The notes under the pieces were generated by a model. That model saw only the letters and a list, made by a program, of their open reading frames with translations. It did not search any database and was not told the DNA's origin. DNA of 64,000 nt from Zasmidium citrigriseum (Eukaryota; Ascomycota; Dothideomycetes; Mycosphaerellales; Mycosphaerellaceae): the NCBI GenBank assembly GCA_002786025.1, contig NHNW01000011.1:62001-126000 (forward strand). Direction: 5' to 3'. Each line of letters starts with the position of its first letter. The first letter of the stretch is position 1. Shown here piece by piece: positions 1 to 9,682 of this stretch. Made by a program: the position numbers and the translations under genes.

Positions 1-1818
1 TCTTGTTTCACAGCGCCGTGCTGCGACGTGGCGAGTCATCCAAAGAGGCCGTTGGCAAGCGTAAGATTGCCCGTTCAACGGCCCGGCGAAAGGAAGACAG
101 ATCCTGAGGGATGATCACGCCGCACGGTTGCAGGCTGCTTTTTCACGAGCAAGCTGCAAGCCATGGCGTCGAGAGAGGAAAGGCTGTCTATCGTCCACAC
201 CACCCACGGTCCGCAGCCATTCCTCGCGAAGGCTTCATTTGGTTTGTGCAACACAGGCAGAGCCCAAGCGAGCGCGTGCGCGCCTGTTTGAAAGGGTTAC
301 GCAGCATTGATGAAGCGAACGGTTAATTGGTATCCAACGAGCGGATTCTTGGGAAATCGCCGGGGGGCTGGCGGTGGTTCGTCTCCACAGTCGGCAGGAA
401 TGCTCGAAACGGCCTAGACGGCTCGGCTGATGATGAGCATGCATTAGCGCGTTGGATCTGGTGAGTGCGTCGTTGCGCACGTTGGCTCGTGGATTTGTTT
501 CTGGTGTGGGTGGTGGCTTTTCTCCACTGCTGCTGGCCGCCCGCTCGGCAACGGCTGCGGTGGAGCGCCCGCCTGGCCAGCCACGGCCCACGGGTCTTGG
601 AGTCGCCAGCCAGGGGTGTGCTGGACGGCGGCGGCGGCGGCGGCGATTTCGGGGGGCGACACAGCGTCGCCATCTGCGACAAGCCCTGTCACCTGCGCAC
701 TTGGTTGTTGATGCCACGTCGCACGTCCATGACGGCGGGCGGACGCGCATCCCGGTAGAGGCGGCGAGCAAGACAGGCTGAGTGAAGACATGCGGCACTG
801 GGACGGATTGGAGGGTGGATGGCGACAGCACGGCGCGTCTGTCGCAGTGTTTGAGCGAGAGCGTGTTGCCGATGTTGCATCATCTGGAAGGTCGGACGGG
901 CGCCTGGTTGGTCGCCAAGAGAACCTGCGTTGACTTTGCTAGCTGCAGTTGATCGGGCGGGATCCCGTCGACATGCAGGCAGCCTTGACGTGTGAGCCAC
1001 TGAAGGGGGATGCCGCTTGATGATCGATGGTCCGCTGCACACTGGACAAGCATGCCGTGCGTCCAGCCTCGGTTGCGTCGTGGCGGGTGAGTTTGGTGGT
1101 GCCGCTGGCATGCTGCGTCTATATGAAGCCTGCTCCCAGATTATTCGCGATCTGGCGGGCACGCTTCTCCCGCAAAAGAACTAGCGACCGCGCCGACGCC
1201 AGACTGCCGAAGCCCCGAGCGATGGGCATTGGGACTGGAGATGAACTTAATGAAGTGCTCGGCAAGTGATGTAGTAGATTTAGAGTGTGAGAAGTGCAAG
1301 AAGTAATGAAGGAAGGAGCAAGAACGCTATGGCAGACAGAAGCTTGGCGTCTGGTATAAGCCGCTACCACGGCGGTTTAAACATGATGACACCAGCCCTC
1401 CAGAGAGCCGGCCGTGTGGAGCTGCCAGGATCAGACGGTTATTTGGGAATAGCCCTTCCATTAGCTGTACTAAACCTCTCTCCGCGTCTTGCACGGAGGA
1501 CACCCAGCGAGAGGAGGTTCGGAGAGTCTGCTGCTGCTCTTTTCGCGCTCTCTCTCTGATTTCCTCTGCTGAGCTCCGTCTCTGCTTCCAAGACCTCACT
1601 CCCCATCGCCACGGCCGCGCTCTCCCTCCGCCGTCCCACTGTCCCTTTCTACTCTTGCCTTTTATTTTCGATTCGCTGATTGGATGACGCTCGTCGCTCC
1701 GCGCATCGACAGATAGGTACGGTCGTGCTCGCTGTCCGTCAGTGTCGGCGTACGCCAGCCTCACAGTCAGCTAACGCGTGATATCCTTTCACAGTGGCCA
1801 TCCAGTACTTACCTCACC
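1..1818. other. Upstream region of the Cyc8/Ssn6 gene, no supported gene
   Basis: No convincing coding region. A 198-codon minus-strand frame at 235-831 is Arg/Pro/Ser-rich and looks like chance reading of GC-rich DNA. A GGC trinucleotide run lies at about 626-645. A pyrimidine-rich tract at about 1540-1660, just upstream of the Cyc8/Ssn6 start, fits a fungal core promoter or 5' leader. The last part before the ATG may be untranslated leader, possibly with a spliced leader intron ending at CACAG near 1796, which is not proven. Confidence 0.5.
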
Positions 1819-4589
1819 ATGGCCGCCCAATCGCCTTCCGGTCCCCTGGCACACCACCATTCCTACGCCGCCCCTGGTCGTCCGCCGCCGACTGCTGGCA
1901 TGCCCATCCAGCAGCCGCAGCAGCCAGCCAAGTCCGTGTCTCAGTACCTCGCCGCGACGAACGAGTCGGTATGGCTACAGCTCGGCAACCTCTCAGAGGT
2001 CATGGGCGAGCTCGACGGCGCGACACAGGCGTACGAACGCGCCATGAACTTCAACCAATGGTCGGTGCAGGCCATGCTAGCCATATCCTGCATCCTCCGC
2101 TCCAAAGACCAATTCACATCTGCCGTCGAGTATCTTCGGCAAATTCTCAAAGTCGAACCTGCCAATGGCGAGGTATGGAGTAGCTTGGGGCATTGCTACC
2201 TTATGATGGACGACCTGCAGCAGGCCTACTCTGCTTACCAGCAAGCTCTGTACCATTTGCCTGATCCCAAAGAGCCCAAGCTCTGGTATGGCATAGGAAT
2301 ACTATACGACCGATACGGTTCACTGGAACACGCCGAAGAGGCTTTCTCACAAGTCATGCGCATGGAGCCCAACTTCGAAAAGGCCAACGAGATCTACTTC
2401 CGCTTGGGCATAATATACAAGCAGCAGCAGAAGTTTGCGCAGAGTCTCGAAGTACGTCCATCTTACATGCAAACCGTAATGAAACGAACTGACAGTTGTC
2501 TAGTGCTTCCGTTACATTGTGAATGACCCCCCACGCCCGTTGAGTGAGGAAGATATCTGGTTCCAGATTGGCCACGTGCATGAGCAACAAAAAGACGTTA
2601 GTATAGCACCACGTTGTGTGACGTGGTCTCCGAGCTGACGCTGTGACAGTACGACTCTGCAAAGGCTGCCTACACACGCGTCCTTGAGCGCGATCCCACT
2701 CACGCCAAAGTCCTGCAGCAGCTGGGCTGGCTTCACCACCAGCAAAGCACAAGCTTCAGCAGCCAAGAGCAGGCCATCGAGTACCTTGAGAAGTCTGTCA
2801 ATTCTGGTGAGTAGTTCGTGCGACAAACCTTGTTCCACTCGTGTCTAACGCATGTCAGACCAAACCGACGCACAGAGCTGGTACTTGCTTGGCAGATGCT
2901 ACATGTCACAGCAGAAATACCCAAAGGCGTACGAAGCTTACCAGCAGGCTGTCTACCGTGACGGCCGCAATCCGACCTTTTGGTGCTCGATCGGCGTGCT
3001 CTACTACCAGATCAACCAGTACAGAGACGCTCTCGACGCGTACTCTCGTGCCATTCGCCTGAATCCTAACATCTCGGAGGTCTGGTATGACCTTGGTACC
3101 TTGGTAAGCTTGTCGTCGCCTCGTCTCAAGATCAAGTTGGCTAATGTTCACATAGTACGAGTCGTGCAACAACCAAACTAGCGATGCACTCGATGCCTAC
3201 AGCAGGGCTGCTGACCTCGATCCAACCAACGTACACATCAAGGCACGCCTGGCTTTGCTCAAGGGGCAACCTACGAATGGGCTGCCCAATCAAGGCGGTG
3301 CACCTCTTCCTCAGGACGTACATCCGCAAGCTTATCAGCCTGGTGCTCTTGGAGGAGGGCCTCCTGGTCCACAATGGGGTGCGCACTCACAGAACCCGCC
3401 TCCTCCCGGCCCAGCACCTCCACCACTCGCTGCTGGCAGCAATTGGGGCGGCAACAGACTGGCCGATCTTCAGAACCCACAGATGCAGCCACAGCCAATG
3501 AACCCATATGACCAGAGAGATCGTGCGCCCCAGCAACAACAAGGACCGCCGCCTGGTCAACAGCAGCAGCCTCCTCAGCCGCAACCACCAGCACCCCGAC
3601 AGCAGAGTCCTCCTCCACCACGCCAGTACCAGGATCAACCCACACGGCCACCGCCGCCACCTCACCGCGGTCTGTCGCCATCACCAAAGGGCCAGCAGTC
3701 CCTGCCTGCGCAGTATCCACCAGGACCTCAACACCAGGGACCGCCTACTCCAGCGCACCAAGGGCCTCTTTCGCAGCCGCAGGAAGCGCCTCGCCCTGGC
3801 TATCCCTCACAGCCTGCTAATGGTCCGCCACCACCATCCAACGGCATGTCGACACCCTCGGCTCAGACTCCTCTGCCGCCGTACGCTCGTCAGCCAGAAC
3901 CCCAGCCTGAGATTCGCCCTCTGGTTGGAAACCCGGCTCCCTCTCCAAGTGCTGGCCAGTATCCACGCACTCCGTATGAACATCATCCCAACCCAGGCGC
4001 ACCTAGCATTGCCAGTGGAGCGCCGGCTCCTACTTCGGCACAGACTGCTGCTGATGCTGCTGCACGGGAGAGGGAAGACCGACCACCAAGCACTGCTCCA
4101 AAGAGGCTTCGCGAGTGGGAGGACGATCCGAATGTCAACGCGTCGAAGAAGCCAACTACCGACGAGAGCCGATCTAGACTTGACGAGATCAAGATGCATA
4201 GGCCGTCGCCGCCGGAGAAGATGGGCACACCTCCCAACCACAGCCCATCCGAACTTAGACGGCCTGAAGAGCGGCCCACCTCCGCGTATCATCCTTCGGA
4301 GGCTGCTCACCATCCTCCTTCACTCCCGTCGATGCAGTCGATCACACAGCAATCGCCTAGAATGTCAGCGCCACCCCAAGAGGAGCAGCGTGCACCGCCT
4401 CCACCACAGCCAGCCCCAGTCTACGAGCCTGCTGCACGTAAGATGGAGATGGACGAAAACTACGATGACAGCGGTGACGAGGAGAAGAGGTCGGCGACGA
4501 AACAAGAAAGCCAGAGGAACAGCCCCAAGCCGATGAACGGTGCGCCGACTACAGTACCTGCTGCCGGTCCCATCGAGCAGCAGGCGTGA
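1819..4589 (+). CDS. ssn6: General transcriptional corepressor Cyc8/Ssn6 (TPR protein)
   Basis: Subunit of the nuclear Tup1-Cyc8 (Ssn6) corepressor, which is recruited by DNA-binding repressors. Five exons are inferred: 1819-2451, 2504-2596, 2650-2806, 2859-3103 and 3156-4589, joined by four 52-53 bp GT...AG introns. Together they give 853 residues in a single frame. Residues about 50-400 form a run of roughly ten tetratricopeptide repeats, with typical W/LG/Y/A/P spacing (for example the repeat ending in NPNISEVWYDLG). The rest is low-complexity Pro/Gln-rich sequence followed by a charged tail with KRLREWEDDPN and an acidic DENYDDSGDEE stretch, as in filamentous-fungal Ssn6 proteins. The ATG at 1819 precedes a Pro/Gln-rich leader and is the first in frame. 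Splice sites were placed by eye from TPR continuity, and all phases close. Confidence 0.93.
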
Positions 4590-5102
4590 GACGTGTCCAT
4601 GTTGATGATTGATGACAAGAAATTCTACACTGCGGGACCAAAGCCTTGATCGGGGAAAGTGATCGAGCCTGTTGTCCCATGCTATTACTACAGTTGGTTT
4701 GAGCGTGCGTGTATATCCTATGTTGTTGGTATCCGATGGAAAATGAACATGTCAAAAGCACTTGTGCCCAGGTGGGCTTTCTTTTCCTTGTGTAACTGTT
4801 TTGGATCTCTTGTTCGTCGGAGCGGCTTGGCTCCTGTTAAGACTCTAAACCTGTCTTCATTTATGTCTTCACCCTTTCATAGCCTACTCAATCGACGCCT
4901 GCTTTCTGGCAGAATGGACGTGGATTCAAGCCACTGCTTGTGTAGCTCCCTCCGCTCACCTTTGCTTTGGTACCTGCGGCCCCATGACGCAAAGCGTGTT
5001 CGGACGCACATCTTTGCCACACCAGAATGGATTCATTCTGCCATTGTCCTTTGTCCTTCTTGACCAACTCTTGACTTCAACATCCCTCGTCGGCTCGTAA
5101 TC
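4590..5102. other. Intergenic: Cyc8/Ssn6 3' region and promoter of the dehydrogenase
   Basis: Contains the 3' untranslated region of the corepressor gene and the promoter of the next gene in the same direction. A 134-codon frame at 4659-5063 has no ATG at its start and no recognisable domain, so it is not annotated. Confidence 0.5.
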
Positions 5103-6277
5103 ATGGCACCAAGTGGTCTCGCAATTCTTCTCGGAGCAGGTCCCGCCACTGGCATGGGTACGATGTTACACTCTTTCGATCCGAAATCTGAGCTCTAGAG
5201 AAAAGCATTGAGCTGATCGAAGTGTCGTGTAGGTATTGCTCGTATCCTTTCGCATCCAAATCATGGAAATATGGCCGTTGCTCTTCTAGGTCCGTCTTCT
5301 CCCTCACACCTCGCCATCAAACATCGATCTCTCCCTAAATCATCCATCTCCTTCTAACACCCTCCCAGCCCGCCGTCCCGACTCCCTCAAAGAAGTCATC
5401 ACCTCCCTCAAATCCACCAATCCCTCCGCCGTCCTCGAAGCCTTTCCCACCGACACCAAGCCCGACAACCTCCGCAAGGCCTTCGCAGACATCAAAGCCC
5501 ATCAGTCGTTCCAAGGTCTTAAGTTGAACGTTGCTGTGTTCTCGATCAAGAACAGTTCGAAGAAGCCTTTCATGACCGAGACTTTTGAGGAGTTCATGGC
5601 GCCGATGGAGACGTACGTTGGCGGGGCGATGGTGTTTGCGCAGGAGGCTTGTAAGAGGTTTTTCGCGGATCATGGGGAGGAGGGGTTGGCGGAGGGGGGT
5701 GGGAAGAAGGGGACGTTGGTGAGTTCGAGATCGGCGTGTGGTGAGGTCGTCGTGTTGCTAACGAGTGGTGCTAGATCTTTACGGGAACTCTGTGAGTACC
5801 AGCCGGTCTATTTGTCATTGTGAGCGTGGACTGACCTTCTTCACAGAGGTGCTCTTCGTTGCAACGCCGAATTCGCCAGCTATGGCTCTTCGAGGAGCAG
5901 TGTGAGGCAGCTCGCTCAAGCCCTCGCGAGGGAGATGTCCGCGAAGGGCATCCACGTGGTTGTAAGTCGTTCCTTCCTAGAAACCATCGCTCCTTCCTTG
6001 GAGCCATCGCTCCTTCCTAGAAGCCATCGTTCCTTCCGAGAAGCCATCGTTCCTTCCGAGAAGCCATCTGTCCTTCCTCCTAGAGCGTCAAAGTACTGAT
6101 CGTAGACAGCACACCATCGCCAACGGCCGCATCACCGACGCCGACAATGAAGACACGAGGACCGGAAAGCATATGTCGGCCGATGCTGTGGGCAAGACGT
6201 ATCTGTGGCTGGCGCAGCAGGAGCCTGCATTGTGGACTCACGAGTTGGATCTCAGGCCCGCGCAGGAGAAGTTCTAG
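5103..6277 (+). CDS. Short-chain dehydrogenase/reductase-like protein
   Basis: Likely NAD(P)-dependent oxidoreductase of the SDR superfamily; the substrate is unknown. Six exons are inferred: 5103-5157, 5233-5289, 5369-5718, 5775-5791 (only 17 bp), 5847-5961 and 6110-6277. All phases close on a 253-residue product. The N-terminus has the Rossmann nucleotide-binding glycine motif GAGPATGMGIAR, then an ARRPDSL strand-turn. The later segment TGTLGALRCNAEFASYGSSRSSVRQLAQALARE resembles the SDR active-site helix, but the classical Tyr-x-x-x-Lys pair is not present in standard form: Arg stands where Lys is usual. This places it with divergent or atypical SDRs, so catalysis is not assured. The last intron (5962-6109, 148 bp) is longer than the others because it contains a 20-bp tandem repeat. 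Confidence 0.8.
5971..6084 (+). repeat. 20-bp minisatellite inside an intron
   Basis: Five consecutive 20-bp units start at 5971, 5991, 6011, 6031 and 6051, followed by a partial sixth. Each begins TCCTTCC and contains CCATC, and they differ at only a few positions. The array lies wholly within the last intron of the dehydrogenase gene and leaves the splice sites intact. Copy number is likely to vary between strains. Confidence 0.9.
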
Positions 6278-8084
6278 TCGATAGGATTTCTAGATCGTAC
6301 ATGGTCCAGGTTCGATAAGGTATGTGGTGACAAAGGTACATACCAAGACACGTGGTGTTGGCTCGAATGTCTGACGACGACAAAAGAGGGTACCCGTAGC
6401 TACACCGAAACCTTTTACGCAATACTTGAGACATCCATTCTTGGTGGTTTCTGCGGATGAATACTCCGAGGTCACAGTGGCATAATTCGCCTGTCAGCAG
6501 ATTTGACGAAGATGAACGAGTTCGAAGCCCCTTGTTGTCGTTCATTTGAGGCGCTCTGCCTTCTATGGACAGAGACTGGCTATTCTTCTCTACCTGCTTG
6601 AACTGCCAGTACCGTTCTCACCATACGAGCAGGTTGAGAATCATGATCTCGCGGATACCTTCCCCCATTCATGCCTTCCACTCCTCTCGGCACCATTCCG
6701 AGTCCACCATCGACGATCTCTTGATCGAGACACCTCACCCTCATCAAAGCCCTTCTTCGACCCCTGAAATATTGAGGAAACGGTCTCGTTCAACGAGCAA
6801 CCGGTCACTTCTTAGTCTCCCCTGAGTGATCCCCAATCCGAACCCGATTCGGTAAGCAGTTACGCCCGAAAGATCTCGAATCAGAAGATCACGGTCCGAG
6901 TTACCTCGGGCGGCAGTTGTAGCTGTTCGACGATTGCCCGGGTGACGTCCCATTGCCTTCAGCTTTGCGTCAGCACTCAGCATTCCTTGAAGGAAAGGAG
7001 TTGGAGGGTGGTTGTACAATGCAGGAGCCGCACGCAGCTCCTTTCTGCCAGACCCAATTGGCACAGCCTAGCTGTCGATGTATACACGCGAATCGAACCT
7101 ATGATCGAGAGAAAGGTCAGCATCGTCGCTGTGATGTAGCATGACGTTTCCTTGTACGACGTACGTAGCCTTGAGGTTCTCCCATGATGATTCTTCGGTC
7201 TTTAGTTGAGCTCTTCCTTCTCCGCGCCTCTCTCAAAATGAGCGAGCTTGTCGAAGTAGCCAGACGCAGCTCCTCAACCCCTTTTATGAGGCCTCTCGTA
7301 TGCGCCTCATCGCCATGCTCTGGTGATATCTCACCGGTGGGTGGCAATTTCTCCTAAGCACATTTCCATTGCCCATATCCGCGCCTGGCGACGCGGATTC
7401 GTTCTTGCGAATGCCGTTGCTAACCCCGTGGTGCGAGGCCGCACAATCGGGAGATGAGGTGGAGACGAGGACATGGGCACTGCGGTGGACGTCCATATCT
7501 GCCATTGTTCAGAACCGGATTCGGGCCTTTCAGGGCCGAGGTCGAGCATGTGAAAAGGTTGACTGTTGAGAGCTTGAGCAGTGGTGGCGGTAGTCCAACT
7601 GGGCAGATACTCGCTGGTAGAATGCCTCATAGGACTGAGAGGCCTACGTAGAGTCAACGGACTTGGCGACATTCCGGCTTGAGACATTGAGCTATTTCTG
7701 CAGGTAGTCGGTTTTCGTGCCGGATGATCCCCTGTAGGGCTGGACGTCCAATTCGCAAAGAGACAATGGCGCCTCTCGGTAGCTGTGGGGGAATATTGGC
7801 GTCTGCAAGACATGGACTTGATGCTGTGCCGTCGGTTAGCGGCAGGCACAGCTCCTACTCTTCTTGGAATTCTTGGGACGACCCTGCCGAATGGGGGAAT
7901 GAAGGAAGGTTGTCGTATTGGATGTCGAGACGCTCCGCTTGCCTCTGGCGCGATTGCGGTATCTTGAATGGGGAACGTTCTCCGTGATATGGAGTCGTGC
8001 ATTCAGTTTTGAGCACGTGGGTGGGGGCGATTGCGACAATCCGAGTCTCGCTTCGCAAGATGTCGTAGGAGGGCTTGAACAAAA
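6278..8084. other. Gene-poor stretch, no firm gene
   Basis: No recognisable domain on either strand. The largest frame is a 223-codon minus-strand one at 7331-8002, which is Ser/Pro/Arg-rich. A second minus-strand frame at about 7855-8088 looks more protein-like but ends in a stop near 7855. These may be the eroded 3' part of the minus-strand gene relic just downstream in coordinates, or chance frames. I cannot assign a structure. Confidence 0.35.
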
Positions 8085-9094
8085 TCACGCAACGTCGCTG
8101 GACAGTATATCTTGCTCATTTTCCTGGTCGCTGGAGAGAGGAAGTTGAAATAGGAGATTGACTTTGGAGTGGCAGCACGTTATCGAAAGTAACTTTTAGC
8201 AAGAAGAGGGTGTTGTCAAGTAGAACATTCACTCACATGTCGCAATGCCAGGTAGCCTTGAGTGATTTCACGTCCATGGCTGCCAGACATTTCACACAAT
8301 TGTGCTTCGAACGAGTGCTTCGACTTGCCAATATGGCACCCGCGAGGAGAGCCAGCCGATACTCTGGCCTAAGAGGTCGAACAACGTGTTCCTCGCATGC
8401 TCGACATGGGAGTCCACGTGAAAGATGTCGTTCAATAGAGTTCCAAATAGACTTTTACGCTTACTGACGGCTGGCAACGGCAGGCGCAGTAGCTCTCGCA
8501 GCACGGCGTTCGCCTTCCTTCGTGTCGTTCATTGATAACGCACGTGATCTTATCAGTTGCGTGGATCTTTCGAGGGCCTGGTTAATATCTGCTCGCGCGG
8601 AGACTGGAGCAAATACGAGAGTCCGGTGGGAGGATAGCCTATACGACGAGAGAAAAGAGGTCGTCGACGTCGTTAATTTGTGTAGTAGCTTTCCACCGCC
8701 CGAGGCGAAGTGCAGACGGCCACATCCCCGGGAGTATTGTAAACTCTATTGCATCGTTCGTTGCGGGGTTTGGCGTTACTTCATCCTGAACGACCAGGGA
8801 TGCCCTTAGCATTGATCAGGATTCGGATGGCGTAGACTTGAATGTACGCTTGCCATTGGTCACGAGGATAGTTGCGGTTCCTCTGATCCCCTGTGATCTG
8901 AACGTCGCCTGCTCGAGGTGCGAGACGACTCTGTGAGCAGCCAGCTGGGTGGTGGAAGATCTGTCGTGGTGGTTGGCGCTAAGTATGGATGGTATCGCTT
9001 CCATTAGTAATGGAACAAGCATGGAGCGGCTTCGAGAACCGCGGTAGAAGATAAGGGCGCGATCGCACTGGGATTGGACCGGTGTCCATCCCAC
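8085..9094 (-). pseudogene. Probable decayed or mis-resolved minus-strand gene
   Basis: Several minus-strand stretches read like real protein but are interrupted. The frame from 9094 runs to a TGA at about 8816, then continues in the same frame for about 55 more codons from an ATG (MLRASLVVQDEV) before TAG. A second block starts at ATG 8532 (MNDTKEGERRAA). It has TAA codons at 8461-8463 and 8455-8457, both explicable as CAA to TAA, and then continues with a Cys pair (CRAC), a second pair (CVKC) and WHCD. A well-formed intron (GTGAGT...CTCCAG, 8131-8236) joins this to a short last exon ending at TGA 8085-8087. The family is unknown. It could be a functional gene with introns I failed to place, but the two close TAA codons favour a pseudogene, possibly lightly mutated by RIP. 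Confidence 0.4.
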
Positions 9095-9682
9095 TGCGAT
9101 TGGTGGGCCTCGTGGCGCTCACGCAGACGACGGTGCAGTCTGCAACGGCCTGCGCTCGAGACCCTGGGTCGGACCACGTCCAGGAACCGCTCGAGAACCG
9201 GTCTCCGTGGGGTGCGTGACTGCGGTCTTGCATCAGGAACGCGACGATGAGATACAGGAGCGAGATACGGCGGCAGCTGGAGACGGGCCAGACGACTACG
9301 CAGGCACACGCCCCGAGCCCATCCCGTGTGATGGCGGCCATGTCGTGCAGGGCTCTGCTCGTCGACGTTGCTCGACAGCGAGATGGCGAATGATGGCGTC
9401 CCGGCAGTGAGCGAATCCTGCATGCAGCCATAGTACCTGCGCTCCTCCGCTGGGCCAGCCGTCCACCACCCGCCTAGTTAGTGGGCTGTTGGAGGGCCAG
9501 TCGACAGCTCAGAGCACGTACCCGGATCGCCAGGTGCTATTCGCATGCGGCGCCTCCTTCGTACTTCTGCTCCCGCTGCTGTCCTCCTCTCGAACCTACG
9601 CCTATGTTACCTTCCTGAAGAGAATGCTTACGCTCCACCCCGAGTAGCCAAGTTGGATCAATAAGGCTTCGCCGCCGCAACC
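9095..9682. other. Promoter/leader region of the Zn2Cys6 factor
   Basis: No supported gene. A 150-codon minus-strand frame (8979-9431) contains a hydrophobic segment but has no family resemblance and overlaps the relic. The region most likely supplies the promoter and 5' leader of the downstream transcription factor. Confidence 0.4.

Noticed and set aside
235..831. 198-codon minus-strand frame upstream of the Cyc8/Ssn6 gene
   Set aside because: Arg/Pro/Ser-rich composition typical of chance frames in GC-rich DNA; overlaps competing frames; no signal or family resemblance.
3508..4536. 342-codon plus-strand frame inside the Cyc8/Ssn6 3' exon
   Set aside because: Out-of-frame shadow of the Pro/Gln-rich coding region; the in-frame product is clearly the corepressor tail.
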